A DNA stretch of 64,000 nucleotides, taken from contig CAJMMD010000009.1 in NCBI GenBank assembly GCA_905214465.1, forward strand, positions 13,326 through 77,325, read 5' to 3'. Both the position numbers and the translations under genes were made by a program. Below, one piece after another: positions 8,339-16,955 of this stretch. Below the pieces are notes generated by a model, which made no database searches, was not told the DNA's origin, and saw only the letters and a program-made list of their open reading frames with translations. Within the stretch, counting starts at the first letter, position 1; each line of letters starts with the position of its first letter. Origin of the DNA: an uncultured bacterium (lineage in GTDB: Bacteria; Actinomycetota; Coriobacteriia; Coriobacteriales; Coriobacteriaceae).

Positions 8339-8968
8339 ATGATCAAGGCAGTGCTGTTTGATATGGACGGCGTGCTGGTCGATACCGAGTGGTTCTACAA
8401 CCGTCGCCGCGTGGCGTTTATGGAGGAAAAGGGGTTCCACTTTGACGAGATCCCCGATCTTTCGGGGTCTAACGAGCCTGCCATCTGGAAGTCGCTGGTG
8501 CCCGACGATGTTGAGCTGCGCGAGCGCTTGCGCGTTGAGTACAAGCAGGTCTACAGCCCGGTTCACCCTGTTCCGTATGCCGAGCTGCTCAACGAGCAGG
8601 CGGAGCCGGTGATGCGCGAGCTGCACGAGCGCGGCGTCAAGTGTGCCATCGCGAGCTCGTCCTATCGCGAGCTCATTGACGAGCTGGTGGAGATTGCCGG
8701 TATCACCGACGTGCTGGACTACACCATCAGCGGTCACGAGTGCAGTGCATTTAAGCCCGACCCCGAGATCTACCTGCGTGCCATGGAGGCACTGGGGGTG
8801 GAGCCTACCGAGTGCCTGGTTATCGAGGACTCGCCTTTGGGCATCGAGGCCGGCAAGCGCTCCGGCGCGCGCGTCCTGGCACTGCGTCCGCACGAGGGCG
8901 TTAACCTGGACCAAACGGGAGCCGACGCCGTCATCGACAACCTCGCCGACATTCTGACCGCTTTGTAG
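8339..8968 (+). CDS. HAD-superfamily IA hydrolase, beta-phosphoglucomutase-like
   Basis: 209 residues. Motif I is LFDMDGVLVDTE (nucleophile Asp8, acid/base Asp10), motif II is in IASSSYRE, motif III is the Lys of AFKPDPE, and motif IV is VIEDSPLGIEAG. A helical cap follows motif I. Such enzymes dephosphorylate sugar phosphates or interconvert hexose phosphates, so it could act on products of the neighbouring deglycases, though the substrate is not shown. ATG 8339 is chosen because GGGAGG lies 8 bases upstream; the ATG at 8333 is too close. A repeat sits in its promoter region. Confidence 0.85.
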   Translation: MIKAVLFDMDGVLVDTEWFYNRRRVAFMEEKGFHFDEIPDLSGSNEPAIWKSLVPDDVELRERLRVEYKQVYSPVHPVPYAELLNEQAEPVMRELHERGVKCAIASSSYRELIDELVEIAGITDVLDYTISGHECSAFKPDPEIYLRAMEALGVEPTECLVIEDSPLGIEAGKRSGARVLALRPHEGVNLDQTGADAVIDNLADILTAL

Positions 8969-9321
8969 CGTCAATTCGCCGCAAGAAGTGCGGATTCACA
9001 CGTCTCTTGCGGTGGATTGGCTCATTTTGGCTTTGATTTAGATCCGTTTGGCTTCGACTCGGACTAAGTGAGTAGACTTTTTGGCACATGCCGAGCACAA
9101 AGCGTATCTGCCTTAGTAAAACCGCAGGTCGGAGAGGTGGCTGTTTTGAGTGCGCTTGGTAGATCGCGAAAAGTCTACTCACTTAGAATTTGGCTCTTTG
9201 GTTGGGGAGCTGCTGGCTCGTTTTGGTTGTCGAGAGAGGGTGAATTGAAGCGCCCTCTCGCGCTCCATGCTACAATCGCCGGCATGCCCCACAATTACAT
9301 CTGCCTTCGAAAGGAGCCTAC
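8969..9321. other. 353-bp intergenic region with two inverted repeats
   Basis: No gene is seen. It holds an imperfect hairpin with arms near 8972-8986 and 9005-9018 (GCCGCAAGA/TCTTGCGG) and the 123-bp palindromic element described at 9064-9186. The last ~60 bases carry the ribosome site of the YitT gene. Confidence 0.6.
9064..9186. repeat. 123-bp element with 18-bp perfect terminal inverted repeats
   Basis: CTAAGTGAGTAGACTTTT (9064-9081) is the exact complement of 9169-9186. The inside has no open frame. Its size, perfect ends and intergenic position resemble a small non-autonomous mobile element. A similar AAGTAAGTAGACCTT stretch lies at about 8184. Confidence 0.65.
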
Positions 9322-10329
9322 GTGGCGAACGCCATCGATCAGCTCACGGACCGCGTGCTCGTGCTCGGCCGTCTCACCATCGTCCGCCGCGCCATTACTG
9401 CCGTGGCGGTCACCATCTCCGCCGTTCTCCAGACATTTCTGATTCAGGCGTTCATTCGCCCCGCCGACCTGCTTCCGAGCGGCCTCACCGGCGTCGCGGT
9501 CCTGCTCGATCGCGTCACCTCGCTCGGCGGCGTTCACATCGACATCTCGCTCGGCATGCTCGCGCTCAACATCCCCGTGGCGCTCCTGTGCTGGAGCGGC
9601 ATTAGCAAGCGCTTCGTCATCTTCTCGATGATGCAGGTCATGCTCTCGTCGCTGTTCCTCAACGTCTTTCACTTCGCGCCGTTTTTGGGCGACAAGATCA
9701 TGCTCATCATTTTTGGTGGCGTGGTCTCGGGTCTGGGCGCTGCCATCGCGCTTAAGTCCGGCGCATCCACCGGCGGCACCGACTTTATCGCGCTGTGGGT
9801 TTCCAACCACACGGGCAAGACCATCTGGGGCGTTATCTTTGGTTTCAACTGCTTTATCCTGGCGATCTTTGGCTTTATGTTTGGCTGGGACAACGCGGCG
9901 TACTCCATCGTGTTCCAGTTTATTTCGACCAAGACCATCGACAGCTTCTATCGTCGCTACGATCGCGTGACGCTGCAGATCACGACGCGCAAGGCCGACG
10001 AGGTCATGACCGCCTATGTTGACCATTTTCAGCATGGCATTAGCTGTGCCGAGGTCATTGGCGGATACAGCCGCGAGAAGATGTACCTGCTGCATGCCGT
10101 TGTCTCGACCTACGAGAGCCAGGACATTATCAAGCTGGTGTGCGACATTGATCCCGGCGCCGTGATCAATGTGTTCCATACGCTCAACTTTGTGGGCGGC
10201 TGGTGGGGCGGTCATGTCGACGAGCCCATGCCCACGGCCGTGCCCGATCCCGACAAGCCCGCGCGCATGGCCAGCAGGCAGGCGCGCCTCATCGATCAGG
10301 ACAGCCTGCAACAGGACGACGGCAGGTAA
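9322..10329 (+). CDS. YitT-family membrane protein (DUF161 + DUF2179)
   Basis: 335 residues. Five to six N-terminal membrane helices include the loops RPADLLPSGLTGVAVLLD and LKSGASTGGTDFIALWVS, both typical of YitT/YpjC proteins. A soluble C-terminal DUF2179 domain (about 215-290) contains VTLQITTRKADEV and GGYSREKMYLLHAVV. The function of this widespread family is unresolved. The GTG start at 9322 follows AAGGAG by 5 bases. The tail after the domain is Pro/Asp-rich and unusual in length. Confidence 0.85.
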   Translation: MANAIDQLTDRVLVLGRLTIVRRAITAVAVTISAVLQTFLIQAFIRPADLLPSGLTGVAVLLDRVTSLGGVHIDISLGMLALNIPVALLCWSGISKRFVIFSMMQVMLSSLFLNVFHFAPFLGDKIMLIIFGGVVSGLGAAIALKSGASTGGTDFIALWVSNHTGKTIWGVIFGFNCFILAIFGFMFGWDNAAYSIVFQFISTKTIDSFYRRYDRVTLQITTRKADEVMTAYVDHFQHGISCAEVIGGYSREKMYLLHAVVSTYESQDIIKLVCDIDPGAVINVFHTLNFVGGWWGGHVDEPMPTAVPDPDKPARMASRQARLIDQDSLQQDDGR

Positions 10330-10383
10330 GGATTTGCTGTATGCGGTGTATCGTTTTATCATTATGAGGTAACATGAAACTAG

Positions 10384-10396
10384 ACGTTATATACGT
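10384..10396 (+). promoter_or_regulatory. ACGTTATATACGT near-palindrome upstream of GntR gene
   Basis: This near-palindrome, about 40 bases ahead of the GntR start, contains the CGTTAT half-site also found before the DMT and PTS1 genes. It may be an autoregulatory operator. Confidence 0.4.
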
Positions 10397-10433
10397 ATTA
10401 GTTATTTCAATATTTCGATAAGAGTGATTAGAT

Positions 10434-11153
10434 ATGCCTGCACCCAAAAATGCACCGCTTTACCAGCAGATTTACGACGAGATCAAGGATGCGATCGAGA
10501 AAGGTGTTTATGCACCCAAGGAGCGTATTCCGTCCGAGCTCGAGCTAGCCGAGCAGTACGAGGTGAGCCGAATTACGGTGCGTCGCGCCGTCGAGGAGCT
10601 GTGCTCCGATGGCTACCTGGTTAAGCAGCAGGGCCGTGGCACCTTTGTTTCCACGCCGCACATCAATCGCCAATTTCACGCCTCGACGCTGCAGACGTTT
10701 ACCGCGCTGTGTGCCGGCAACGGCATGAAGGCCGGTGCGCACGTAATCGATCGCCAGATTGTGCCGGCGCGCCAAAACGAGATGGAGTTCTTTGGCCTGC
10801 AGAAGGATGCGCTGCTGCTGCACATCAAGCGCGTGCGTACTGCCGACGGCGAGCCCATCTTTGAAGAGAACATCTTTGTGCCGTTTGACGCCTACCGTGA
10901 GCTGTTGACGGCCGATCTTGAGGACAAGTCGATTTTTGCCGAGGTCGAGCGTGTTGGCGGAACGCCGATTGTCTCGGTTGGTTACCGTACGGTCGAAGCC
11001 GTTCGCGCCAACGCCGAGCAGGCGGCTGAGCTGGGCATTGCTCCGCACGATCCGCTGCTCAACCTGCGCGCCGGCTTTATCGGACCCAATGGCGAGCCGG
11101 TCCTGATGGGTAAGCAGTACTACGTGGGATCGCGCTACGTTATGGTCATGTAG
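10434..11153 (+). CDS. GntR-family regulator with UTRA domain
   Basis: 239 residues. The winged HTH at 5-75 includes IPSELELAEQYEVSRITVRR and QGRGTFVS; a UTRA domain spans about 95-235. It is closely similar to the regulator at 13514: both end in VGSRYV(M/F) and share an N-terminal UTRA (C-A-x-N-x-M-x-A-G-A) pattern, so they look like paralogs from duplication. It stands alone after YitT, but its upstream CGTTAT motif recurs before the DMT and PTS1 genes. It is therefore the best candidate regulator of PTS operon 1. That link is an inference. Confidence 0.9.
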   Translation: MPAPKNAPLYQQIYDEIKDAIEKGVYAPKERIPSELELAEQYEVSRITVRRAVEELCSDGYLVKQQGRGTFVSTPHINRQFHASTLQTFTALCAGNGMKAGAHVIDRQIVPARQNEMEFFGLQKDALLLHIKRVRTADGEPIFEENIFVPFDAYRELLTADLEDKSIFAEVERVGGTPIVSVGYRTVEAVRANAEQAAELGIAPHDPLLNLRAGFIGPNGEPVLMGKQYYVGSRYVMVM

Positions 11154-11158
11154 CTCTA

Positions 11159-11350
11159 GTTGCGCGGTTTTCCAAACCGCGCAACGGGCCGACGCTGCGC
11201 CCTTGGTTCCGCCGTTCTAGCGAACGGCGGACCGGTCGATGCCGCAAACGCCCCTAAGCGGCAATCTGACGTTCAATCGTCGGTCGCGTACCGAAGTACG
11301 CTTCCCTCCTCTTTCACGTCACCTTGCTCGCTTAGGGGCGTTTTCGCTGA
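11159..11350 (-). repeat. Structured intergenic element, copy 1
   Basis: A first hairpin, GTTGCGCGGTTTT/CCAAACCGCGCAAC (about 11159-11184), and a second GC hairpin (about 11206-11232) precede a long stem. CGCCCCTAAGCG (11249-11260) pairs with 11329-11340, then CAATCT lies opposite ACCTTG, then GACGT/ACGTC, and finally GCGTAC/GTACGC. On the minus strand the apical loop is C(UUCG)G. Copies 2 (52783) and 3 (56216) share the layout with compensated arm changes. Strand is given as minus because the loop and internal mismatches fold best there. Confidence 0.65.
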
Positions 11351-11397
11351 CTTATGCTCAACCTGAGACGTTTCCACGCCTGTCAAGAGCTTAGCCG

Positions 11398-11441
11398 TTG
11401 GGGACGTTCTTAAACGACTAGTCATTCAAGAACGTCCCCAA
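11398..11441. repeat. Perfect 14-bp inverted repeat TTGGGGACGTTCTT/AAGAACGTCCCCAA
   Basis: The arms at 11398-11411 and 11428-11441 are perfectly complementary. The GGGGACGTTC core recurs at about 2993. It belongs to the set of intergenic palindromes with GGGGAC-type cores. The 384-bp gap between GntR and recQ holds this and structured copy 1. Confidence 0.7.
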
Positions 11442-11537
11442 TGACTACCCGCAGAATGAGCGTGGCTGACAGCCGTACGGCAGCGGTCCGCGTGGCGGCG
11501 TATAATCGGCGGCAGATGACTTGGACGTTAGGAAACC

Positions 11538-13511
11538 ATGACCGATAGCATGCAGCAGATGGCGCTCGACACGCTCGGCGCCTATTTTGGCTACACCTCG
11601 TTTCGCCCGGGGCAGGACCGCATGGTCGATGCGATCCTTGCCGGCCGCGACGCGCTGGGCGTTATGCCCACGGGCGCCGGCAAGTCCATTTGCTACCAGG
11701 TGCCTGCGCTCATGCTGCCCGGCATCACCTTTGTGGTGAGTCCGCTGCTGTCGCTTATGGAGGACCAGACCCGCGCACTGCTTGCGGCGGGCGCGCGCCC
11801 CAGCTATCTCAACTCCAGCCTTACGCCGGCTCAGCAAAATACCGTGCGCAAGCGGGCGCGCGAGGGTCGCTACCAGCTTATGTATGTGGCACCTGAGCGC
11901 CTGCTCGAGCCGCGTTTTCTGGCCTTTGCGCAGGAAGCTGCGGCCGAAGGCGGCATCGGCGTTCCGCTCGTGGCCATTGACGAGGCCCACTGTGTGAGCC
12001 AATGGGGTCAGGATTTCCGCCCCGCCTACCTGCAGATTCGCGAGTTTATCGATTCCCTGCCGCAGCGCCCCATCGTGGCGGCCTTTACCGCTACAGCGAC
12101 TGAGCGCGTGCGTGCGGACATTCAGCAGATGCTCGGCCTGCAAAACCCGGCGACGGTGGTGACGGGCTTCGATCGCAAGAACCTCTACTTTGGCTGCGAG
12201 GAGATGGGCGACAAGGCTAAGACCGCGTGGGTGCGCGACTATGTGATCGCGCATTCGAGCGAGAGCGGCATCGTGTATTGCTCGACTCGCAAGACGGTTG
12301 ATGCGCTGGCAGGAGAGCTTGCTGAGGCGTTGGGTCCCAGCGGCATTCGCGTTGGCCGCTACCATGCCGGCATGGGTAATGACGCCCGCCGCCAAAGCCA
12401 GCGCGCCTTTATCGACGACGATATTCAGGTGATGGTTGCCACCAACGCCTTTGGCATGGGCATCGACAAGCCCAACGTGCGCTACGTCATCCATAACAAC
12501 GTGCCCGAGAGCATCGAGGCCTACTACCAGGAGGCGGGCCGCGCCGGCCGCGATGGCGATCCGGCCAGCTGCCACCTGCTGTGGAACGGCAACGATTTTC
12601 GCATGCGCCGCTTTTTGATCGACCGCGGCGATGCGGCCGACGAGACGCTCGACGACGAGCAGCGCGCGTGGGCGCTCCAGAACCGATATCGCCTGCTCAG
12701 TCAGATGGAAGGCTATTGCAACACCACCGGCTGCCTACGCGAATACATGCTGCGCTACTTTGGCGACGAGGCCGCGGCCGAGCATACGGCCGTGGGCGGC
12801 GCCGCCGCGGATGAGGCCGAGGGCTGTGGCAACTGCAGCAACTGCCTCACGCAGTTCGAGGTCGAGGACGTCACCGGTATGGCTCGCGCCGCCGTGCGCT
12901 ATGTGGCCACGCGCCCCATGCGCTTTGGCAAGTCGCTCATCGCCGATGTGCTTCACGGCGGCAACACCGAGCGCATTCGCCAGATGCATCTGGACGAGGA
13001 CCGCGGCTATGGTGGGCTGTCGAGCGAATCGGTCGGCCGCATCAAGGACATCATCGGCCAGCTGTGCGGCCGCGGTTATTTGGCCACCTCGCAGGGGCAG
13101 TACCCGGTCGTGGGCCTGGGTCCGCGTGCCGGCGAGGTCGAGGACGAGGCGTTTGCCTTTACCGTTAAGCGTCGCGCGTCCAAGCGCAAGGCCTCGGCCC
13201 GTGCTCGCCGTGCGGTGGATCTGCTGCGCGAGGAGGCCGAGCTGGATCAGCGCCCGCGCGTGGGCGACGATGCCGAGCTGTTCGAGCGCCTGCGTACCCT
13301 GCGCAAGGAGATCTCGACCGAGCTCGAGATGGCGCCGTACATGGTCTTTTCCGACAAGGCCCTGCGCGGCCTGTGCCGCCTGCGCCCGCAAACGCGCGAC
13401 GAGCTGATTCAGGTCAACGGCATCGGCGAGAAAAAGGCCGATGCCTTTGGCGAGCAGTTTATGGCGGCGATTGAAGAGTTTGAGTCCGAGCATGCGCGGG
13501 ATGGAGCGTAA
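11538..13511 (+). CDS. recQ: ATP-dependent DNA helicase RecQ
   Basis: 657 residues. The helicase core contains VMPTGAGKSICYQVPA (Walker A, about 37-52), VAIDEAHCVSQWGQDFRP (DEAH box, about 146-163), FTATATERV, and motif VI YQEAGRAGRDG. The RQC zinc cysteines are visible as CNTTGCLREY and CGNCSNC. An HRDC domain closes the protein (LCRLRPQTRDELIQVNGIG). RecQ unwinds forked and recombination DNA 3' to 5'. The length and domain order match bacterial RecQ. The GntR gene at 13514 begins two bases after its stop, so the pair is probably co-transcribed, an odd partner for a repair helicase. Confidence 0.95.
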   Translation: MTDSMQQMALDTLGAYFGYTSFRPGQDRMVDAILAGRDALGVMPTGAGKSICYQVPALMLPGITFVVSPLLSLMEDQTRALLAAGARPSYLNSSLTPAQQNTVRKRAREGRYQLMYVAPERLLEPRFLAFAQEAAAEGGIGVPLVAIDEAHCVSQWGQDFRPAYLQIREFIDSLPQRPIVAAFTATATERVRADIQQMLGLQNPATVVTGFDRKNLYFGCEEMGDKAKTAWVRDYVIAHSSESGIVYCSTRKTVDALAGELAEALGPSGIRVGRYHAGMGNDARRQSQRAFIDDDIQVMVATNAFGMGIDKPNVRYVIHNNVPESIEAYYQEAGRAGRDGDPASCHLLWNGNDFRMRRFLIDRGDAADETLDDEQRAWALQNRYRLLSQMEGYCNTTGCLREYMLRYFGDEAAAEHTAVGGAAADEAEGCGNCSNCLTQFEVEDVTGMARAAVRYVATRPMRFGKSLIADVLHGGNTERIRQMHLDEDRGYGGLSSESVGRIKDIIGQLCGRGYLATSQGQYPVVGLGPRAGEVEDEAFAFTVKRRASKRKASARARRAVDLLREEAELDQRPRVGDDAELFERLRTLRKEISTELEMAPYMVFSDKALRGLCRLRPQTRDELIQVNGIGEKKADAFGEQFMAAIEEFESEHARDGA

Positions 13512-13513
13512 CG

Positions 13514-14269
13514 ATGGCAACCGACGATAAAACCGACCGCGCTGGCGTATCCGCCGTACCGCTGTACCAGCAGGTCATGGACGACCTGAAGGGCGAGATC
13601 GCGCGCGGCGTGTATGCGGCCGGCTCGCGCATTCCTTCCGAGATGGAGCTCGCGAAGTCTTACGGCGTGGGACGCATCACCGTGCGTCGCGCCATCGAGG
13701 AGCTGTCGCGCGCGGGATATCTCAACCGACAGCAGGGGAGGGGCACCTTTGTGTGCGCTCCCAAGCTCAAGCGCAAGATTGTCCAGAAAGGTGACGTCCA
13801 GAGCTTTACTGAGGGTTGTGCCGCCAACGACATGGTGGCCGGAGCGCGTCTGGTGTCGCGTACGGTGGTCGCGGCGACGCGCGAGGATGCGGCGTTCTTT
13901 GGCGTGGAGCCCGGCTGCGAGCTCATCGTGGTCGAGCGCGTGCGCACGGCGGATGGCGTGCCCGTCATGCTCGAGAACAACGCCTTTGTGCTGGCCGACC
14001 ATCCCTACCTGCAGACGCTTGCCGATAAGGACCTCACCGATAACTCGATCTTTGCGCTCGTTGCCGAGCATTCGGGCCGCGCGCCGCTCAAGTCCGACCC
14101 CTGTACCGTGGAGATTGCGCTTGCCGATGCTCAGGCGGCCCCGCTGTTGGAGGTGCCGGCCGGCGAGCCACTCTTCTATATGGAGGCGTACTTTACCGAT
14201 GAGGACGAGCGGCCCCTGCTGCTCGGGCGCCAAAAGATCGTGGGCTCGCGCTACGTGTTCGACATCTAA
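13514..14269 (+). CDS. GntR-family regulator with UTRA domain
   Basis: 251 residues. The winged HTH (about 14-85) has IPSEMELAKSYGVGRITVRR and QGRGTFVC; UTRA covers about 105-248. It starts two bases after recQ. It is upstream of and co-directional with the SIS gene at 14414, and the 144-bp gap between them carries two copies of TAGAACAACATAGAAC. Control of that SIS gene is therefore likely. It is a close paralog of the regulator at 10434. Confidence 0.9.
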   Translation: MATDDKTDRAGVSAVPLYQQVMDDLKGEIARGVYAAGSRIPSEMELAKSYGVGRITVRRAIEELSRAGYLNRQQGRGTFVCAPKLKRKIVQKGDVQSFTEGCAANDMVAGARLVSRTVVAATREDAAFFGVEPGCELIVVERVRTADGVPVMLENNAFVLADHPYLQTLADKDLTDNSIFALVAEHSGRAPLKSDPCTVEIALADAQAAPLLEVPAGEPLFYMEAYFTDEDERPLLLGRQKIVGSRYVFDI

Positions 14270-14279
14270 CGTCCATAGA

Positions 14280-14357
14280 TAGAACAACATAGAACAAATT
14301 TGCTGAAATGACTTCACCTGCGACAGCTCGCATGCTATAAATAGAACAACATAGAAC
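14280..14357 (+). promoter_or_regulatory. Two TAGAACAACATAGAAC operator-like repeats
   Basis: The 16-base sequence is repeated exactly at 14280-14295 and 14342-14357. Each copy consists of two TAGAAC half-sites one helical turn apart. The pair flanks the probable promoter of the SIS gene at 14414, and the adjacent GntR protein is the obvious binder. Similar TATAGAACA sites occur at 19291 and 19308. Confidence 0.6.
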
Positions 14358-14413
14358 GACTGCAGGTACGAGCTGCCGTCGTCCAAAGCCGCCACACAAG
14401 GAGGAGCGTCACC

Positions 14414-15382
14414 GTGAACGCACACGATCTGATTCAGGAAATTATCGAGCGCAAGGGTAAGATCGAGAACGTCTTTTGGATCGCCTGCGGCGGTTCGATG
14501 ATCGACCTGATGCCGGCTAACGAGCTGCTCAAGCGCGAGGCCACTACGTTTGCCTCGACGGTCTACACCGCGCGCGAGTTTTGCCTGATGGCCCCCAAGA
14601 GCCTGGGGCCGAAGTCGCTCGTCGTCGCCTGCAGCCACAGTGGCAACACGCAGGAGGTCATCGACGGTTGCGAGATGGCGTTGACTGCCGGCGCCGAGGT
14701 CGTCGCCCTCACCGACTGCGAGGGCTCCAAGATCGACAACGGCAAGTGGACCACCTGGGTCTACCCCTGGGGCGAGGGTGTGTCGCAGGCCGAGGTGCCG
14801 CAGGGCATCGGCGCTCTGATCGCCGCCGAGCTGCTCGACCAGCAGGAAGGCTACGAGGCGCTCGCCGACATGTACGAAGGCCTCAAGCAGATGGATGCGC
14901 TGCTGCCCGCCGCCCGCGAGAAGGTCAACGCCGAGCTGGGCGCCCGCTTTGCCGAGCTCTGCCAGCAGCACAAGTTCTTCTATATCCTGGGGTCCGGCCC
15001 CAACTTTAGTCAGACCTACGCCATGGCCATCTGCTCGCTCATGGAGATGCAGTGGCAGCACTGCTGCTATATCCACTCCGGCGAGTACTTCCACGGCCCC
15101 TTCGAGGCTACCGAGCCCGGCGTGTTCTACTTTGTGCAGCTCGGATCGGGTGAGTGCCGCCCCATGGAGGAGCGTGCACTCGCGTTCCTCAACACGCACA
15201 CCGATACGATTATGGTGCTCGATGCGCTCGAGTACGGCGTGGGCGAGGTACCTGCCAGCGTGCGTTCGTTCTTGGAGCCGATCTTCTTTTACGCGATGAG
15301 CTGCGAGCTGCGCGCCGCCCGCGGCAAGGTGTTCGACCACAGCCCCGAGATCCGTCGCTACATGGGCATCGAGCAGTACTAG
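14414..15382 (+). CDS. SIS-domain sugar-phosphate deglycase, FrlB-like (copy 3)
   Basis: 322 residues, the copy most like E. coli FrlB by eye. The phosphosugar loop is VFWIACGGSMIDLMPANE near residue 20, with VACSHSGNTQEVIDG near 75. The catalytic region is HSGEYFHGPFEATEPG and the end is IRRYMGIEQY (FrlB ends in a similar RRYYGG..EY). FrlB removes lysine from fructoselysine-6-phosphate. The GTG start has AAGGAGG upstream. It has its own GntR regulator (13514) and terminator and no adjacent transporter, so substrate must arrive through another permease in the genome. Confidence 0.8.
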   Translation: MNAHDLIQEIIERKGKIENVFWIACGGSMIDLMPANELLKREATTFASTVYTAREFCLMAPKSLGPKSLVVACSHSGNTQEVIDGCEMALTAGAEVVALTDCEGSKIDNGKWTTWVYPWGEGVSQAEVPQGIGALIAAELLDQQEGYEALADMYEGLKQMDALLPAAREKVNAELGARFAELCQQHKFFYILGSGPNFSQTYAMAICSLMEMQWQHCCYIHSGEYFHGPFEATEPGVFYFVQLGSGECRPMEERALAFLNTHTDTIMVLDALEYGVGEVPASVRSFLEPIFFYAMSCELRAARGKVFDHSPEIRRYMGIEQY

Positions 15383-15404
15383 GCACCGGGAATTATCTTT
15401 TTTG

Positions 15405-15437
15405 ACGGGGTCTGTGCTGCGCGCGGACCCCGTTTTG
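15405..15437 (+). terminator. Terminator after SIS copy 3
   Basis: ACGGGGTC pairs with GGACCCCGT across a GC-rich loop and is followed by TTTT. Confidence 0.75.
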
Positions 15438-15476
15438 CATTGTGGCGGCCGGATTCGTGTCTGCGCGAAAACGAAG

Positions 15477-15651
15477 TCGAATACTTTTCCGCGAAGTGAA
15501 CGACCTGTTTTGGACCCCCGAAGCATCCACACTTTTTGACGCCAAAACTGCAGGAAAAACTCGGCGAAACCGCAGGAAACGGCGTCTGAAAAGTGTCGAT
15601 GCTTCGGGGGCTCGTTTTTGCTCGTTCACTTCGCGGAAAAGTATTAGACCT
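15477..15651. repeat. ~175-bp MITE-like palindromic element, copy 1
   Basis: The outer arms ATACTTTTCCGCGAAGTGAACGA and their complement near 15621-15645 bracket inner arms CCCCCGAAGCATC and GATGCTTCGGGGG. The same outer and inner arms occur at 38007-38184. The central ~60 bases differ between copies. No open reading frame is inside. With two terminators it fills the 383-bp gap between the SIS and dehydrogenase genes. Confidence 0.75.
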
Positions 15652-15681
15652 AAATCTGCAGGCATGCTGTTGGGGTCAATA

Positions 15682-15722
15682 AAAAGCGGGCCGCGCCGAT
15701 GGGTTTCCGGCGCGGCCCGCTT
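15682..15722 (-). terminator. Terminator of the LDH-family gene
   Basis: GCGGGCCGCGCCG and CGGCGCGGCCCGC form a strong stem (about 15686-15720). On the minus strand it runs into CTTTTTATTG. Confidence 0.88.
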
Positions 15723-15765
15723 TACATGGCGTCCGTATGAGCGAGGTGTCGCGTCAAGCGGCGGC

Positions 15766-16743
15766 CTACTTTGCGTCGTAGGCCTCGGCATCCCACCAGT
15801 CGAGCTGGGCGATGTTGTCGCGGATGTGCTGGCAGCTCTTGTGGAAGCCCTCGAGCTCGTGCTCGGAAAGGTCGAGCGTGTAGACCTCCTCGACGCCCTC
15901 GGCGCCGATCACGCACGGCAGGGAGGTGAAGATGCCCTCCTCGCCATACTGGCCGGTCATGAGCGTGGAGGCGGAAAGCACGGCGTGCTCGTTGTGCAGC
16001 ACGGCGGCGCAGACGCGCGCGGCGGAGTTGGCGACGGCGTACTCGGTGCACTGCTTGCCCTGGTAGGTCACATAGCCGCCCTTGCGCGCGAGCTCCTCGA
16101 TCTCCATGTGGTCGAAGGCGTACCTGTCGGGGTTTTCGGCCTGAAGCTCGTTAAGGCTCTTGCCGGCGATGGTCGCGGACTTAAAGGCGGCCAGCTGGCT
16201 AAAGCCGTGCTCGCCGATCATGTAGGCGTCGATGGACTTGGGGCTCACGCCGACCTTCTTGGAGATCTCGGTGCGCAGGCGGGCGGAGTCCAGGCCGCAG
16301 CCCGAGCCGATGATCTTCTTGGGATCGTAGCCGGTCAGGTGCCACAGCTCGGTGCACACGACGTCGCAGGGGTTGGAGATGCTCACAAAGATGCCGTCAA
16401 AGCCGGCGTCGACGATGCGCTTGGCAAAGGTGCGGGCAGCGTCGGTGGTAAAGAACAGCTCGCCGTCGCGGTTGCCGGCGGCCAGCGCGACCTTGCCGGC
16501 GGCGTTGACGATGACGTCGCAGCAAGCCAGCTCCTCGTAGTGGTCGTAGCAGTTGACGATTTTGGTGTTATACGGGACAAACGAAAGGGAGTCGCGCAGG
16601 TCCTGGACTTCGGACGTCACCTTGGCCTCGTTGATATCGCACAGGTACAGCTCATCGGCAATGCCCTGCATAAGCAGGCTGTTGGCGACATGTGCTCCTA
16701 CGTGGCCCTGGCCGACCACACCGATCTTACGCGTCTGGTACAT
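15766..16743 (-). CDS. L-lactate / L-2-hydroxyacid dehydrogenase (LDH/HicDH family)
   Basis: 325 residues. The NAD-binding loop is VVGQGHVGAHVA (GxGxxG at 11-16). SISNPCDV, the substrate loop GCGLDSARLR (Asp152, Arg155) and the catalytic GEHGFS (His179) follow the lactate/malate dehydrogenase order. An Arg in the mobile loop region (NRDGEL, Arg92) may be the substrate-polarising one. The loop around 82-95 is unusual (AGKVALAAGN), so the enzyme may be an L-2-hydroxyisocaproate-type dehydrogenase rather than classical LDH. The start at 16743 has AAAGGA upstream; a longer upstream extension lacks a ribosome site. It is divergent from metA. Confidence 0.8.
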   Translation of the reverse strand: MYQTRKIGVVGQGHVGAHVANSLLMQGIADELYLCDINEAKVTSEVQDLRDSLSFVPYNTKIVNCYDHYEELACCDVIVNAAGKVALAAGNRDGELFFTTDAARTFAKRIVDAGFDGIFVSISNPCDVVCTELWHLTGYDPKKIIGSGCGLDSARLRTEISKKVGVSPKSIDAYMIGEHGFSQLAAFKSATIAGKSLNELQAENPDRYAFDHMEIEELARKGGYVTYQGKQCTEYAVANSAARVCAAVLHNEHAVLSASTLMTGQYGEEGIFTSLPCVIGAEGVEEVYTLDLSEHELEGFHKSCQHIRDNIAQLDWWDAEAYDAK

Positions 16744-16955
16744 ATATGTATCCTTTCGGCCGAGTTTTTCGCGTCGAACCATTGTAGCGTCCTGCTACCA
16801 CTTTGCTAGACTAAAGCGCCGTAGATTTTTTGGGACATACCTTAATCTCTATTTTTGGAGTGATTCGGGCCGCTGACGGCATCGCTGAGCGATGTGCTCG
16901 CGCGGATGGGGCCGCTCGTTGTACCATAGCTGCAACTGACTCGTAAGGAGCATCC

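Noticed and set aside
9068..9442. Open frame running through the 9064-9186 palindrome and the YitT start
   Set aside because: It crosses a repeat element and the ribosome site of the YitT gene, and its protein has no recognisable features.
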